A stretch of 5,955 nt of DNA from Chloroflexota bacterium (GCA_012797215.1 JAAZPN010000047.1:1-5955), one strand, 5' to 3'; shown: positions 1 to 5,955, numbered from the stretch's first letter. Made by a program: numbers and translations. Notes: generated by a model from the sequence alone, not told the origin.

Positions 1-1412
1 ACCATAAACAGGTCCGCCAGGAATTGTTCAATCTGGCTGTCGGAGCTGGATTTAATCACATAGATTGGAACGCCTTTTTCCTCCGCTTGTACCACTGGCT
101 GCAGACGCTCGCGGTAATATCGGCGCTGCGTCACAAAGGTATCCGCTTCTTCCAGGCTTCTTACTAGCTGGGCGGGCACTCCCATGCTGCGGATACGCTG
201 CAGCAGGCGGTTGCGCGCGAGGCCAAAAGCATAAATGCTTTTCATTTCCGGAGCTTTGGTGCTGGGCGCGCTTTCGTACACCGCCGCGGCTGGAATCTGT
301 GGGGCGGAAGTAACCCGCGTCCGGTCCTGGTTCATCCCGCGCTGGAACGGCGCTTTTTCCATGCCACCGCGCTTCAGGGACTGCGCGACCGTGGGCACAA
401 CAGGCTGGGGAGCGCTTTGAATGTGAATGCCGCCGTTTTCATCCCAATAGCGTTCTTCGGGTGGCGCCAAATAGCCGCGCAGCTGCGCGTCCACAGAAGC
501 GGAGACGTCACGGTGGACTGCCAGGCGCTGACGGCTCTGGATTTCTACCAGCACAGTGAAGGTTGGGGGAGCGCGGCGTTCCAGCACTGTTTTTTGCGTG
601 CCGCGCCGACGCGCCTCCTCATCGGAAAGCGTGACTGACTCAATCCCGCCGACCAGGTCGGACAACGTTGGGTTCAGCAGCAGATTTTCCAGGGAATTGC
701 CGTGCGCGGTGCCAATTAATTGCACGCCGCGTTCGGCGATGGTGCGCGCGGCTTGCGCCTCGAGTTCACGGCCAATTTCGTCAATAACAATGACTTCGGG
801 GTTGTGGTTTTCAACGGCCTCAATCATGACCTCATGCTGCAGCGAAGGTTTGGGCACCTGCATGCGCCGGGCAGCTCCAACCGCTGGGTGCGGCACGTCG
901 CCGTCCCCGCCAATTTCGTTGGAGGTATCCACTATCACCACGCGTCGGGTTTCCGCCAGGATTCGGGCGGCCTCGCGCAGCATGGTGGTTTTTCCCACGC
1001 CAGGTTTGCCCAAAATCAGGATGCTTTGCCCGGAATTGACCAGGTCAGAGATGATATCAATCGTGCCGTAAACCGCCCGACCAACGCGACAAGTGAGGCC
1101 AACTATTCTGCCCCGGCGGTTGCGGATAGCGGAAATGCGGTGCAGGGTGCGTTCCATGCCGGCGCGGTTATCCGCGTCAAAATCGCCAATGCGGTCTGTC
1201 ACGTAATCCAAATCAAATTGGGTGACATTCTGCTCGGAGAGGGGCACTTCAGCATCCACAAAACGCGCGGTTGGAATCCTGCCAAGATCCAGAATAACTT
1301 CCAATAGATTGTCAAAGTTATCTCTGGATTGCACAGCGCGGGCTATCTCCGGAGGCAGCACAGACAGCATGGCATCCAGATCATCTGTTATTTTCTTTTG
1401 AGTCGTCGTCAT
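1..1412 (-). CDS. R3H/Ycf45-family AAA-type ATPase (SpoIIIAA-like), C-terminus cut by window edge
   Basis: An open frame of 470 codons runs from the ATG at 1412-1410 to the window edge without a stop. The N-terminal half matches my knowledge of the cyanobacterial/plastid Ycf45 family, including the stretches DNRAGMERTLHRISAIRNR (residues 81-99) and GLTCRVGRAVYGTID. A Walker A loop, GKPGVGKTT, is at 135-143; a Walker B, VIVIDEIGRE, is at 207-216; conserved TAHGN and NPTLSDLVGGI follow at about 235-257. Residues 320-390 are low-complexity and probably a linker. Residues 391-470 form the small C-terminal module with the IPIYxIKSS-like motif (VPIYVIKSS, 448-456). In this family a single-stranded nucleic-acid-binding R3H domain usually follows; it would lie beyond position 1. 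The ATPase core is related to sporulation SpoIIIAA and secretion-type ATPases, but the cellular role is not established. The upstream GGTAAGAA is only a weak ribosome-binding site. Family call is confident, function is not. Confidence 0.9.
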   Translation of the reverse strand, partial: MTTTQKKITDDLDAMLSVLPPEIARAVQSRDNFDNLLEVILDLGRIPTARFVDAEVPLSEQNVTQFDLDYVTDRIGDFDADNRAGMERTLHRISAIRNRRGRIVGLTCRVGRAVYGTIDIISDLVNSGQSILILGKPGVGKTTMLREAARILAETRRVVIVDTSNEIGGDGDVPHPAVGAARRMQVPKPSLQHEVMIEAVENHNPEVIVIDEIGRELEAQAARTIAERGVQLIGTAHGNSLENLLLNPTLSDLVGGIESVTLSDEEARRRGTQKTVLERRAPPTFTVLVEIQSRQRLAVHRDVSASVDAQLRGYLAPPEERYWDENGGIHIQSAPQPVVPTVAQSLKRGGMEKAPFQRGMNQDRTRVTSAPQIPAAAVYESAPSTKAPEMKSIYAFGLARNRLLQRIRSMGVPAQLVRSLEEADTFVTQRRYYRERLQPVVQAEEKGVPIYVIKSSSDSQIEQFLADLFM

Positions 1413-1434
1413 TTCTTACCCAAGTGGTATTGAC

Positions 1435-1468
1435 TGGCACGTGAAAGCAAACTGGCTTTCCCGTGCCA
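1435..1468. repeat. Long imperfect inverted repeat (hairpin or operator) in R3H ATPase leader
   Basis: On the plus strand the left arm TGGCACGTGAAAGC (1435-1448) pairs with the right arm GCTTTCCCGTGCCA (1455-1468) around a 6-nt loop AAACTG. The single mismatch is T1442 opposite C1461. It ends 22 bases upstream of the R3H ATPase start codon. In the minus-strand RNA no U-run follows, so it does not look like a terminator for the upstream gene. An operator palindrome or a 5' leader stem-loop fits better. Confidence 0.65.
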
Positions 1469-1474
1469 CTTTTG

Positions 1475-1500
1475 ATTTTAATCGATTTTAGCGCTGTCAA
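1475..1500 (-). promoter_or_regulatory. Possible promoter for the R3H ATPase gene
   Basis: Reading the minus strand, a perfect TTGACA (1500-1495) is followed after 14 nt by TAAAAT (1480-1475), five of six matches to the -10 consensus. The spacer is shorter than the usual 16-18, which weakens the call. A second TAAAAT at 1490-1485 is too close to serve. If used, transcription would begin near 1468, exactly at the outer base of the inverted repeat, so the stem-loop would form the extreme 5' end of the mRNA. Confidence 0.3.
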
Positions 1501-1587
1501 TTCATCAGCCGAGGCTTTTGTATATGAATATCGTAAGACCTGCTTCCCCCTGCTCGTACGACCGGATAAGGAGTAAGGTATTTATCA

Positions 1588-2409
1588 TTAAGCCCCTTTT
1601 TGACGCGACTGTATCACCGGCACGCTGCCTTCGCTCTTTTCCCCTTCATACACTTGCTGCCGCCCCAAGACCGAGACCTTGTCTTTCAGCGCGAGATGGC
1701 GCACCATGCGCGCTAATTCTTGTTCCAACAAGAATGGCATACTCTCAAGCGCTTCGGAAAGCAGGGCCTGGAAGGAACGCGCGCAGACAAAAACCGGCCT
1801 TCCCATTCGGTTGGGAACAGCCTGCACCAACTGACGCAGGAGAAATGGAAAATCCGCGCTTGGATCCATAAGCGGCTGGAGCCAGATGCCGCGCGGGCCA
1901 TAGGCCAGATCCGCGAAAGCAATCAGCCTGCCCTGCGCGTCAGTGGCTGCCAGTCCTTGCGAAAACTTGCGCGAGACAGGTTCAACCGCCTGAAAAAGCC
2001 TTGGCACCGCGCATCTATGCAGTGCTTGCATAGCCCGGACGTCCTGGTCGGTCCACAGGCGCCAAGGATTTTCTTGCTTGTCAACTGTACCATAATCCCC
2101 CTGGTAGCGGTAAACGCGCGCCTGTGACCAGATTGCAAAATCCGCTCGCCGAAAGGCAGGCAGGTAATCCGAGTTTTCAGGGAGTTCCGCCAGCAGGTAG
2201 CGCGCTCCCCAAGTGCCGCTGGCGCGAATTAAGGCCTCCAGCAGGCAGGTCAGGTCATCGGGGCTGCCCTCCCGCGTGGGGGCGATAAAATCAAGCTGGC
2301 TGAAGGCGTCGCCTTCAGCGTGGAGAACACGCCCAAAACAAAGCGGTTGCGTGTTGTTCTCCCACAAAGCGGTATAGCTATTGATGGTGAGACCCTGGCT
2401 CGAGAGCAA
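1588..2409 (-). CDS. GNAT-like protein of unknown function (start uncertain)
   Basis: The frame encodes 273 residues from a TTG at 2409-2407 to a TAA at 1590-1588. I recognise no specific enzyme. The layout suggests two acetyltransferase-like (GNAT) halves: residues about 25-105, with SQLDFIAP, GARYLLAELPEN and an AFRRADFAIWSQARVYRY ending like the 'xxGF...r.y.l' tail of GNATs; and about 115-245, with LAATDAQGRLIAFADL, GIWLQPLMDP and FVCARSFQALLSEALESMPF followed by LARMVRHLAL. Neither half shows the acetyl-CoA pyrophosphate-binding QxxGxG/A loop, so catalysis is doubtful. No transmembrane segment is visible; a cytoplasmic protein is likely. The TTG has no Shine-Dalgarno sequence, and coding-like sequence continues upstream to the pdxT stop, so the true N-terminus is probably longer. 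It lies directly after pdxT on the same strand and may be co-transcribed with pdxST. GNAT membership is inferred from pattern only. Confidence 0.6.
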   Translation of the reverse strand: MLSSQGLTINSYTALWENNTQPLCFGRVLHAEGDAFSQLDFIAPTREGSPDDLTCLLEALIRASGTWGARYLLAELPENSDYLPAFRRADFAIWSQARVYRYQGDYGTVDKQENPWRLWTDQDVRAMQALHRCAVPRLFQAVEPVSRKFSQGLAATDAQGRLIAFADLAYGPRGIWLQPLMDPSADFPFLLRQLVQAVPNRMGRPVFVCARSFQALLSEALESMPFLLEQELARMVRHLALKDKVSVLGRQQVYEGEKSEGSVPVIQSRQKGA

Positions 2410-2511
2410 GCGGAGAGGAGATAAGGGATGCCCGCGTGTAATCTGGCTGACGCTGTCGGTGCTCTGCGCCAGCTTTTTTGCGCCTAAAAGCGCAGGGAAA
2501 TCCGTGAGACT
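2410..2511 (-). other. Coding-like 5' extension of the GNAT-like gene without a standard start
   Basis: In frame with the 1588-2409 gene, 34 sense codons run from the pdxT stop region to the TTG at 2409. The product, starting [16 protein letters not shown] and containing ITRGHPLSPLRLL, resembles the N-terminus I associate with double-GNAT proteins of Chloroflexota, where a TRG-P motif is common (memory, not a search). No ATG, GTG or TTG occurs in this frame back to an in-frame stop at about 2728-2730. Only CTG (2472-2470), ATT (2442-2440), and the GTA overlapping the pdxT stop TAA (2514-2512) could be considered. Either a rare start codon, a decayed start or a sequencing error is implied. Confidence 0.45.
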
Positions 2512-3095
2512 TACTCTGCGTGCGGTGATCGCGCCAACTCCAGAAAATACCGGTGAAAACGCATGTCGGGGGTCAGTTCCGGATGGAACGAAGTTGCCAG
2601 GAGCTTTCCCTGGCGGGCAGCTACCACGCGCCCATCTTCCAGGGCAATGAGCGTCTCCGCCCTCCCAAACACCTGGGTGATGATAGGGGCGCGGATAAAG
2701 ACGGCATGATATGGCGGCTCTGCTGGGTTAAGAAACGGCGCGCGCAGCTCGGTTTCAAAAGAATCGAGCTGTCGCCCAAAAGCGTTGCGGGTAATTTGAA
2801 TATCCATGACCTTGAGCAAGTCCTGGTCGCGTCCGGCATCCTGCGAAAGCAGAATGGCGCCAGCGCAGGTGCCCCAGATGGCTTTTTCACGCGCGAAAGC
2901 GCGCAGCGGCTCCAACAACTGGTAAGCGACCATCAATTTTCCGATGGTTGTAGATTCGCCGCCTGGGATAATTAACCCATCAAGGCCCTCCAACTGGGCA
3001 GGCAAGCGTACTTCCACGCTGTCCACAGCCAGACTGGAAAGGCTGTGACGATGCTCAACAAAGTCGCCTTGCAGGGCGAGAACGCCAATTTTCAC
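2511..3095 (-). CDS. pdxT: Pyridoxal 5'-phosphate synthase glutaminase subunit PdxT
   Basis: PdxT hydrolyses glutamine and channels the ammonia to PdxS for PLP synthesis; it is a class I glutamine amidotransferase acting in the cytoplasm. With the GTG at 3095-3093 the product is 194 residues, the usual family size, and begins [15 protein letters not shown] exactly as PdxT proteins do. A GGAG six bases upstream supports this start; a TTG eight codons earlier (3119) would add an unusual leader and overlap pdxS. Diagnostic motifs are PGGEST (44-49), the nucleophile in GTCAGA (Cys77), RNAFGRQ (103-109) and the HPEL pair (His171, Glu173) of the triad. All catalytic residues are present. It follows pdxS after 17 nt, the standard arrangement for this 12+12 subunit complex. 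Stop is TAA at 2513-2511. Confidence 0.96.
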   Translation of the reverse strand: MKIGVLALQGDFVEHRHSLSSLAVDSVEVRLPAQLEGLDGLIIPGGESTTIGKLMVAYQLLEPLRAFAREKAIWGTCAGAILLSQDAGRDQDLLKVMDIQITRNAFGRQLDSFETELRAPFLNPAEPPYHAVFIRAPIITQVFGRAETLIALEDGRVVAARQGKLLATSFHPELTPDMRFHRYFLELARSPHAE

Positions 3096-3112
3096 GCGAG
3101 GCTCCGCGGGGA

Positions 3113-4000
3113 CTACCAACCGCGCTTTGCGATCAGGTCTTGCTCTGGAATACTGGTAATCTGCCGTCCGACCATCGGTTCGCCCAGATTGCGGCTGACT
3201 TCTGCCAGCAGTTTCGCGTCCTGGTAGTGGGTGGTGGCTTTCACAATCGCGGCCGCGCGCTTGGCAGGGTCCCCCGATTTGAAAATCCCGGAGCCCACAA
3301 ACACGCCGTCCACGCCCAATTGCATCATCAGCGCGGCATCCGCCGGGGTAGCAATTCCGCCGGCGGCAAAGTTCACTACCGGCATGCGTCCGCTGGCGCG
3401 CACTTCCAGGCAGAGCTCGTAAGGCGCGCCGAGGTTCTTGGCGAAAGCCATCACTTCTTCTTCTGGCAGCGCTTGCAAGGTGCGGATATCACCCAAAACC
3501 TGGCGGGCGTGCCGCACGGCTTCAACCACGTCGCCCGTGCCTGCTTCGCCTTTAGTGCGGATCATGGCAGCGCCTTCGCCGACGCGGCGCAGAGCCTCGC
3601 CCAGGTTGCGGCAGCCGCACACAAAAGGCACCTTGAAAGCGTGCTTATAAATATGGTGGGCTTCATCCGCCGGGGTAAGCACCTCGGACTCGTCGATGTA
3701 ATCCACGCCCAAAGCTTCCAAAATCTGAGCTTCCACAAAGTGACCGATGCGGCATTTTGCCATCACCGGGATGCTGACCGATTCCATAATGCGCAGGATT
3801 AGCTCAGGGTCGCTCATGCGGGCAACCCCACCGCTGGCGCGTATGTCCGCGGGGACGCGTTCCAACGCCATCACCGCGACCGCGCCGGCATCTTCCGCGA
3901 TGCGCGCGTGCTCCGGCGTCACCACATCCATGATCACGCCGCCCTTAAGCATTTGTGCCAAGCCTTTCTTGACAGCAAAACCAGAAACCTGCTGTTCCAT
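3113..4000 (-). CDS. pdxS: Pyridoxal 5'-phosphate synthase lyase subunit PdxS
   Basis: PdxS (PLP synthase, deoxyxylulose-independent route) condenses ribose 5-phosphate, glyceraldehyde 3-phosphate and PdxT-derived ammonia into PLP. The 295-residue product has the normal family length and reads as a complete (beta/alpha)8 barrel. Asp25 in IMDVVTPE, Lys82 in VMAKCRIGH and Lys150 in [11 protein letters not shown] correspond to the catalytic Asp24, Lys81 and Lys149 of Bacillus subtilis Pdx[15 protein letters not shown] (99-112) and the phosphate-binding [12 protein letters not shown] and [11 protein letters not shown] are intact. The ATG at 4000 is preceded by a strong GGAGG four bases away, so the start is secure. 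It is the first gene of the pdxS-pdxT pair, and the palindrome at its 5' side may control it. Confidence 0.98.
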   Translation of the reverse strand: MEQQVSGFAVKKGLAQMLKGGVIMDVVTPEHARIAEDAGAVAVMALERVPADIRASGGVARMSDPELILRIMESVSIPVMAKCRIGHFVEAQILEALGVDYIDESEVLTPADEAHHIYKHAFKVPFVCGCRNLGEALRRVGEGAAMIRTKGEAGTGDVVEAVRHARQVLGDIRTLQALPEEEVMAFAKNLGAPYELCLEVRASGRMPVVNFAAGGIATPADAALMMQLGVDGVFVGSGIFKSGDPAKRAAAIVKATTHYQDAKLLAEVSRNLGEPMVGRQITSIPEQDLIAKRGW

Positions 4001-4003
4001 GCA

Positions 4004-4031
4004 ACCTCCAATACCAATAGTTATCTATTGG
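4004..4031 (-). promoter_or_regulatory. Palindrome and tandem CCAATA repeat overlapping the pdxS ribosome-binding site
   Basis: On the plus strand CCAATA is repeated head to tail (4008-4013, 4014-4019), and the second copy forms a perfect palindrome, CCAATAG-TTAT-CTATTGG (4014-4031). On the minus-strand RNA the strong Shine-Dalgarno GGAGGT (4009-4004) directly abuts the repeat, and its first two G's belong to one TATTGG copy. The 5' arm could pair with either copy, one of which would bury part of the ribosome-binding site. It may be an operator or a translational switch; the function is inferred from position only. Confidence 0.45.
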
Positions 4032-4032
4032 C

Positions 4033-4041
4033 ATTTTACCA
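4033..4041 (-). promoter_or_regulatory. Possible extended -10 promoter for pdxST
   Basis: The minus strand reads TGGTAAAAT, an extended -10 pattern (TGn followed by TAAAAT, five of six consensus matches). No good -35 lies 16-18 nt upstream, which an extended -10 can tolerate. The predicted start, near 4026, falls inside the palindrome at 4014-4031, so that element would overlap the transcription start like a repressor operator. Confidence 0.3.
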
Positions 4042-4062
4042 CGCTTGGCTTTTTTTCCGCGC

Positions 4063-4587
4063 CTAAGCCTTCTCCAGCAGCGCGGCGACCAGTTCCTTGT
4101 TAAACGCGGGGATATCCGCTACTACGCGCCCCCACACCAGGTTGCCCTCGCGGAAAGCTGGCGTATCCAACCAAGCCGCGCCAGCGTTCTCCAGGTCATC
4201 CTTGATGCCCAAAGAACCGGTGGCATGCCCGCCAGTAATAATCTTGGCGGAGATTGCCAGCAGTCCGCCGTGGCAAATGATGCCAATGATTTTGCCCTGC
4301 GCGTGCACCTTCGCGATCAGGTCCTTGACCACGGCGTAGCGGCGCAGTTTATCCGGCGCCCAACCGCCCGGCAGCACCAGCCCAAAGAGCTCGTCAGCCG
4401 AGAGTGATTCAATCAAGGTGTCGGGCACGACCACCAGCCCGTTCTTCCCGCGCACAGGTTTCAGGTCCAAACCGGCAGTCAGAACTTCAGCGCCTTCTTC
4501 CTGCATGCGCATGGCAACCACGGAATACTCCAGGTCTTCCACGCCTTCAGCTACCAAAATAGCGATTTTCTTTCCAGTCAGTCCCAT
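4063..4587 (-). CDS. DJ-1/PfpI family protein (PfpI/YhbO-like)
   Basis: The product is 174 residues, typical for single-domain PfpI-type proteins of the DJ-1 superfamily, which have been described as proteases, glyoxalases or deglycases acting on reactive carbonyls. KKIAILVAEGVEDLEYSV opens the flavodoxin-like fold, with the conserved Glu17 in GVED. LVLPGGWAPD is at 70-79 and the nucleophile elbow IICHGG carries Cys105-His106. The C-terminal part, GIKDDLENAGAAWLDTP and GRVVADIPAF, matches PfpI closely. All active-site residues are present. Two adjacent ATGs are possible; the second (4587) lies six bases from AAAGGAG and is preferred over the first (4590), which is only three away. The gene is preceded by an 84-98 nt gap in which I see no convincing promoter or terminator. 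The exact substrate cannot be told from sequence. Confidence 0.92.
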   Translation of the reverse strand: MGLTGKKIAILVAEGVEDLEYSVVAMRMQEEGAEVLTAGLDLKPVRGKNGLVVVPDTLIESLSADELFGLVLPGGWAPDKLRRYAVVKDLIAKVHAQGKIIGIICHGGLLAISAKIITGGHATGSLGIKDDLENAGAAWLDTPAFREGNLVWGRVVADIPAFNKELVAALLEKA

Positions 4588-4674
4588 CATTAGCTCCTTT
4601 GTTTGTTTCTCTGTCGCGAGTCTACCAAGCCCGGCGCTTTTTTACCAGACGCAAGCTTCGGCAAGCGTTTTCGC

Positions 4675-5445
4675 CTACTTTTCGTGGGGGTCGTAATACT
4701 TGGAGTCATCCAGCATATCCTGCATCTGGCTGCGCGGCTCTGCCGGCGCTTCGTCAACCACCACGCTGGCACGCTCCGCTTCTGCGGCTGCCTCGAGCTC
4801 GGCCAGGCTGGCGCGGCGCGTCATCACCCATTTTCCGCAGTGTGGGCAGCGCTCCAACCTTCCGACCACCATATTCATCCCTAACAGGGAGCGCGCGAAA
4901 GGACGCGAACATTTGGGGCAAACCGTTCCACCGTAAAAGCCGTTGTATGAGAGCGCACCAGAGCTGGTTTTTTTGCGATTCATCAGGGTTTGCAGCAAGA
5001 AGGAAAGAACAGCCACGCCAGCTATCAAGCCAATCAGAGGAATAAAAATCCCGACCATGCTTTTATTTGCCGCTTCCTTAGATAAAAAATTATAAGTGAG
5101 CGCGTCAGTTGTAAACGTTTTTCCATCGGTGCTTTCCACGCGCGCGCTAAGTTGATGCACGCCGGAATCGTAATCGTCAGTGCTGAAAGAGAAGGTGAAA
5201 GGTTGGTTCTCCAAGCTGACCAGCGTCTCGCCGTCTATTAAAAAGGTCACCTTGCGAACTGTGCTCTCATCCCCTTTCAGGCTGAGGGTCATGTTTCCCT
5301 GTATGTCCATCCCGGCGCCGTAGCCAAAATCCCGCCGTAGACTGACGCGGTAAGGCTGTTCCGTTTGCGCAGCCGCCGAAGCCGCGGGCAAGAGCAGCAG
5401 CCCACACAAAACCAACAAAATACCAAAAGCTTTCCTGTATTTCAT
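4675..5445 (-). CDS. Exported Ig-like membrane protein with cytoplasmic zinc ribbon
   Basis: No named family is recognised. From the ATG at 5445 the product is 256 residues. Residues 1-27 are a signal peptide (KYRK, a leucine-rich core, then AASA-AAQ as a likely signal peptidase I site). Residues 30-120 are beta-rich and Ig-like: VRKVTFLIDGETL, then PFTFSFSTDDYDSGVHQL, the pattern seen in bacterial Ig modules. A single membrane span follows at about 130-154, then basic NRKK (positive inside). A zinc ribbon has CPKC (Cys176, Cys179) and CPHC (Cys200, Cys203). A charged Ala/Glu-rich tail ends in DDSKYYDPHEK. GAGGT six bases before this ATG supports the start over the adjacent TTG; it overlaps the permease stop, leaving only 9 nt between the genes, so the protein probably works with that transporter, perhaps as an accessory or sensor. 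That role is inference. Confidence 0.85.
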   Translation of the reverse strand: MKYRKAFGILLVLCGLLLLPAASAAAQTEQPYRVSLRRDFGYGAGMDIQGNMTLSLKGDESTVRKVTFLIDGETLVSLENQPFTFSFSTDDYDSGVHQLSARVESTDGKTFTTDALTYNFLSKEAANKSMVGIFIPLIGLIAGVAVLSFLLQTLMNRKKTSSGALSYNGFYGGTVCPKCSRPFARSLLGMNMVVGRLERCPHCGKWVMTRRASLAELEAAAEAERASVVVDEAPAEPRSQMQDMLDDSKYYDPHEK

Positions 5446-5454
5446 CAACTTACC

Positions 5455-5955
5455 TCATTTCCAGCGGGTCAGGATGTTTTCCCGCTCAAACACCGCATTG
5501 CCAAGATGAAGCATCGCAAAAGCAAGCCCGGCCACCACCACGATGGATATCAGCATCATCAACAGGTTCAGTGTCACAATTCCGGCCATTTGCGCCAGCA
5601 TCACGCCCATCACGGGCACAATCACAACCGAAGAAATCTGTTCCGCCACGCGCGGGTCCGTGACGCGGGAGGAAGTATACAGAGCAAATAGCGCGGATAT
5701 GAGCGCCATCAGCGGCCCCAACACAAAATTGGCCAGAAGCCAGACAGGGCTGTTGACAAAAGCAATCACTCCGGGGCTGATGTTCAGCAGGCGCAAACCC
5801 AGATTGAAAATGCCCACGGAGAGGTAGGTTGCTCCAATCGCCGGGATTACCGCCGCGAAACACTTCCCTGCCAGGAGTTCCACTGTCGTGATGGGGGTCG
5901 CCAGCAGCGGCTCGAGGCTGCGCGTTGTTTTTTCACCCACAATGCTGTAAGCGGC
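5455..5955 (-). CDS. ABC-2 type transporter permease, C-terminal part
   Basis: The frame is open from the window edge; 166 residues are visible, ending at TGA 5457-5455, and the N-terminus lies outside. The first residues, SIVGEKTTRSLEPLLATPI (4-22 of the visible part), are the cytoplasmic signature of ABC-2 exporter permeases in the NatB/YhaP style, where similar proteins read SIVGEKExRTLEPLLATP. Four hydrophobic segments follow, at about 32-54, 71-93, 107-125 and 128-151, then a short polar tail, FERENILTRWK. Such permeases pair with a separate ATP-binding subunit, normally encoded upstream, which would be outside this window. The substrate cannot be inferred. The downstream Ig/zinc-ribbon gene is translationally coupled. 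A GTG at 5940 is internal to the signature, not a start. Confidence 0.9.
   Translation of the reverse strand, partial: AAYSIVGEKTTRSLEPLLATPITTVELLAGKCFAAVIPAIGATYLSVGIFNLGLRLLNISPGVIAFVNSPVWLLANFVLGPLMALISALFALYTSSRVTDPRVAEQISSVVIVPVMGVMLAQMAGIVTLNLLMMLISIVVVAGLAFAMLHLGNAVFERENILTRWK

Noticed and set aside
720..1307. Plus-strand open frame of 195 codons antisense to the R3H ATPase
   Set aside because: It is a shadow of the conserved minus-strand ATPase, whose Walker motifs fix the coding strand. The antisense product has no recognisable motif.
1435..1468. Sigma-54 promoter suggested by TGGCACG on both strands of the inverted repeat
   Set aside because: The -12 GC is one base too close to the -24 GG on either strand and no TTGC box is present, so the match is an accident of the palindrome.
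1554..1561. Perfect 8-bp palindrome TCGTACGA downstream of the GNAT-like gene
   Set aside because: It is short, has no flanking symmetry or U-run, and is within chance expectation; it is not a terminator.
3140..3802. Plus-strand open frame of 220 codons antisense to pdxS
   Set aside because: pdxS is unmistakable on the other strand; the antisense product is a His/Ala-rich composition artefact.
4039..4056. Plus-strand intrinsic terminator: short CCA...TGG stem before seven T's
   Set aside because: The stem is only three base pairs and no plus-strand gene leads into it. On the gene strand it is an A-run, not a U-run.
4640..4672. GCTT-CGGC-AAGC mini-hairpin and repeated GCAAGC between the zinc-ribbon and PfpI genes
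   Set aside because: The stem is four base pairs with no U-run on the minus strand, which is not enough to call a terminator or regulatory element.
5380..5445. Lipoprotein signal in the Ig/zinc-ribbon protein (LVLC in the hydrophobic core)
   Set aside because: The residue before the Cys is Leu rather than Gly/Ala/Ser and the Cys sits mid-core; the AASA-AAQ signal peptidase I site fits better.
1..5955. CRISPR arrays, insertion sequences, tRNA/rRNA genes and attachment sites
   Set aside because: No spaced direct repeats, transposase motifs, terminal inverted repeats or RNA-gene signatures were seen on either strand.

Overview
The window reads as a compact bacterial chromosome segment of moderately high GC. 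Every supported gene is on the minus strand, so transcription runs from position 5955 towards position 1. An Anaerolineae-like member of the Chloroflexota is my best guess. It rests on the combination of a Ycf45-type R3H ATPase, the deoxyxylulose-independent vitamin B6 pathway (PdxS/PdxT), and an exported protein with a cytoplasmic zinc ribbon beside an ABC-2 permease. That assignment is inference; there is no rRNA or other phylogenetic marker here.

Layout in transcription order: (1) 5955-5455, the C-terminal part of an ABC-2 family permease, cut by the window edge. (2) 5445-4675, a signal-peptide protein with a short Ig-like extracytoplasmic region, one membrane span and a four-cysteine zinc ribbon; its ribosome-binding site overlaps the permease stop codon, so the two are coupled. 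(3) 4587-4063, a DJ-1/PfpI-family protein. (4) 4000-3113, pdxS, and (5) 3095-2511, pdxT, the synthase and glutaminase halves of the pyridoxal 5'-phosphate synthase complex, 17 nt apart. (6) 2409-1588, a GNAT-like protein of unknown function whose reading frame looks coding right back to the pdxT stop although no standard start codon lies there. (7) 1412-1, a large ATPase of the Ycf45/SpoIIIAA-like R3H family, whose C-terminal end lies outside the window.

Two short non-coding stretches contain structure. A perfect palindrome and a tandem CCAATA repeat sit between the DJ-1/PfpI gene and the pdxS ribosome-binding site, beside an extended -10-like promoter. A long hairpin (arms of 14 with one mismatch) lies directly upstream of the R3H ATPase gene, beside a TTGACA/TAAAAT promoter-like pair with a short spacer. 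Both look like local control points that split the collinear genes into transcription units. No RNA genes, mobile elements, CRISPR arrays or convincing intrinsic terminators were seen, and no gene-free stretch exceeds 175 bases.

Functionally, only pdxS-pdxT is a clear pathway unit: ammonia released from glutamine by PdxT is used by PdxS to make PLP from ribose 5-phosphate and glyceraldehyde 3-phosphate. The permease plus Ig/zinc-ribbon pair looks like a membrane module of unknown substrate. I see no strong evidence for a wholly new system; the Ig/zinc-ribbon membrane protein and the GNAT-like gene are the least explained parts.
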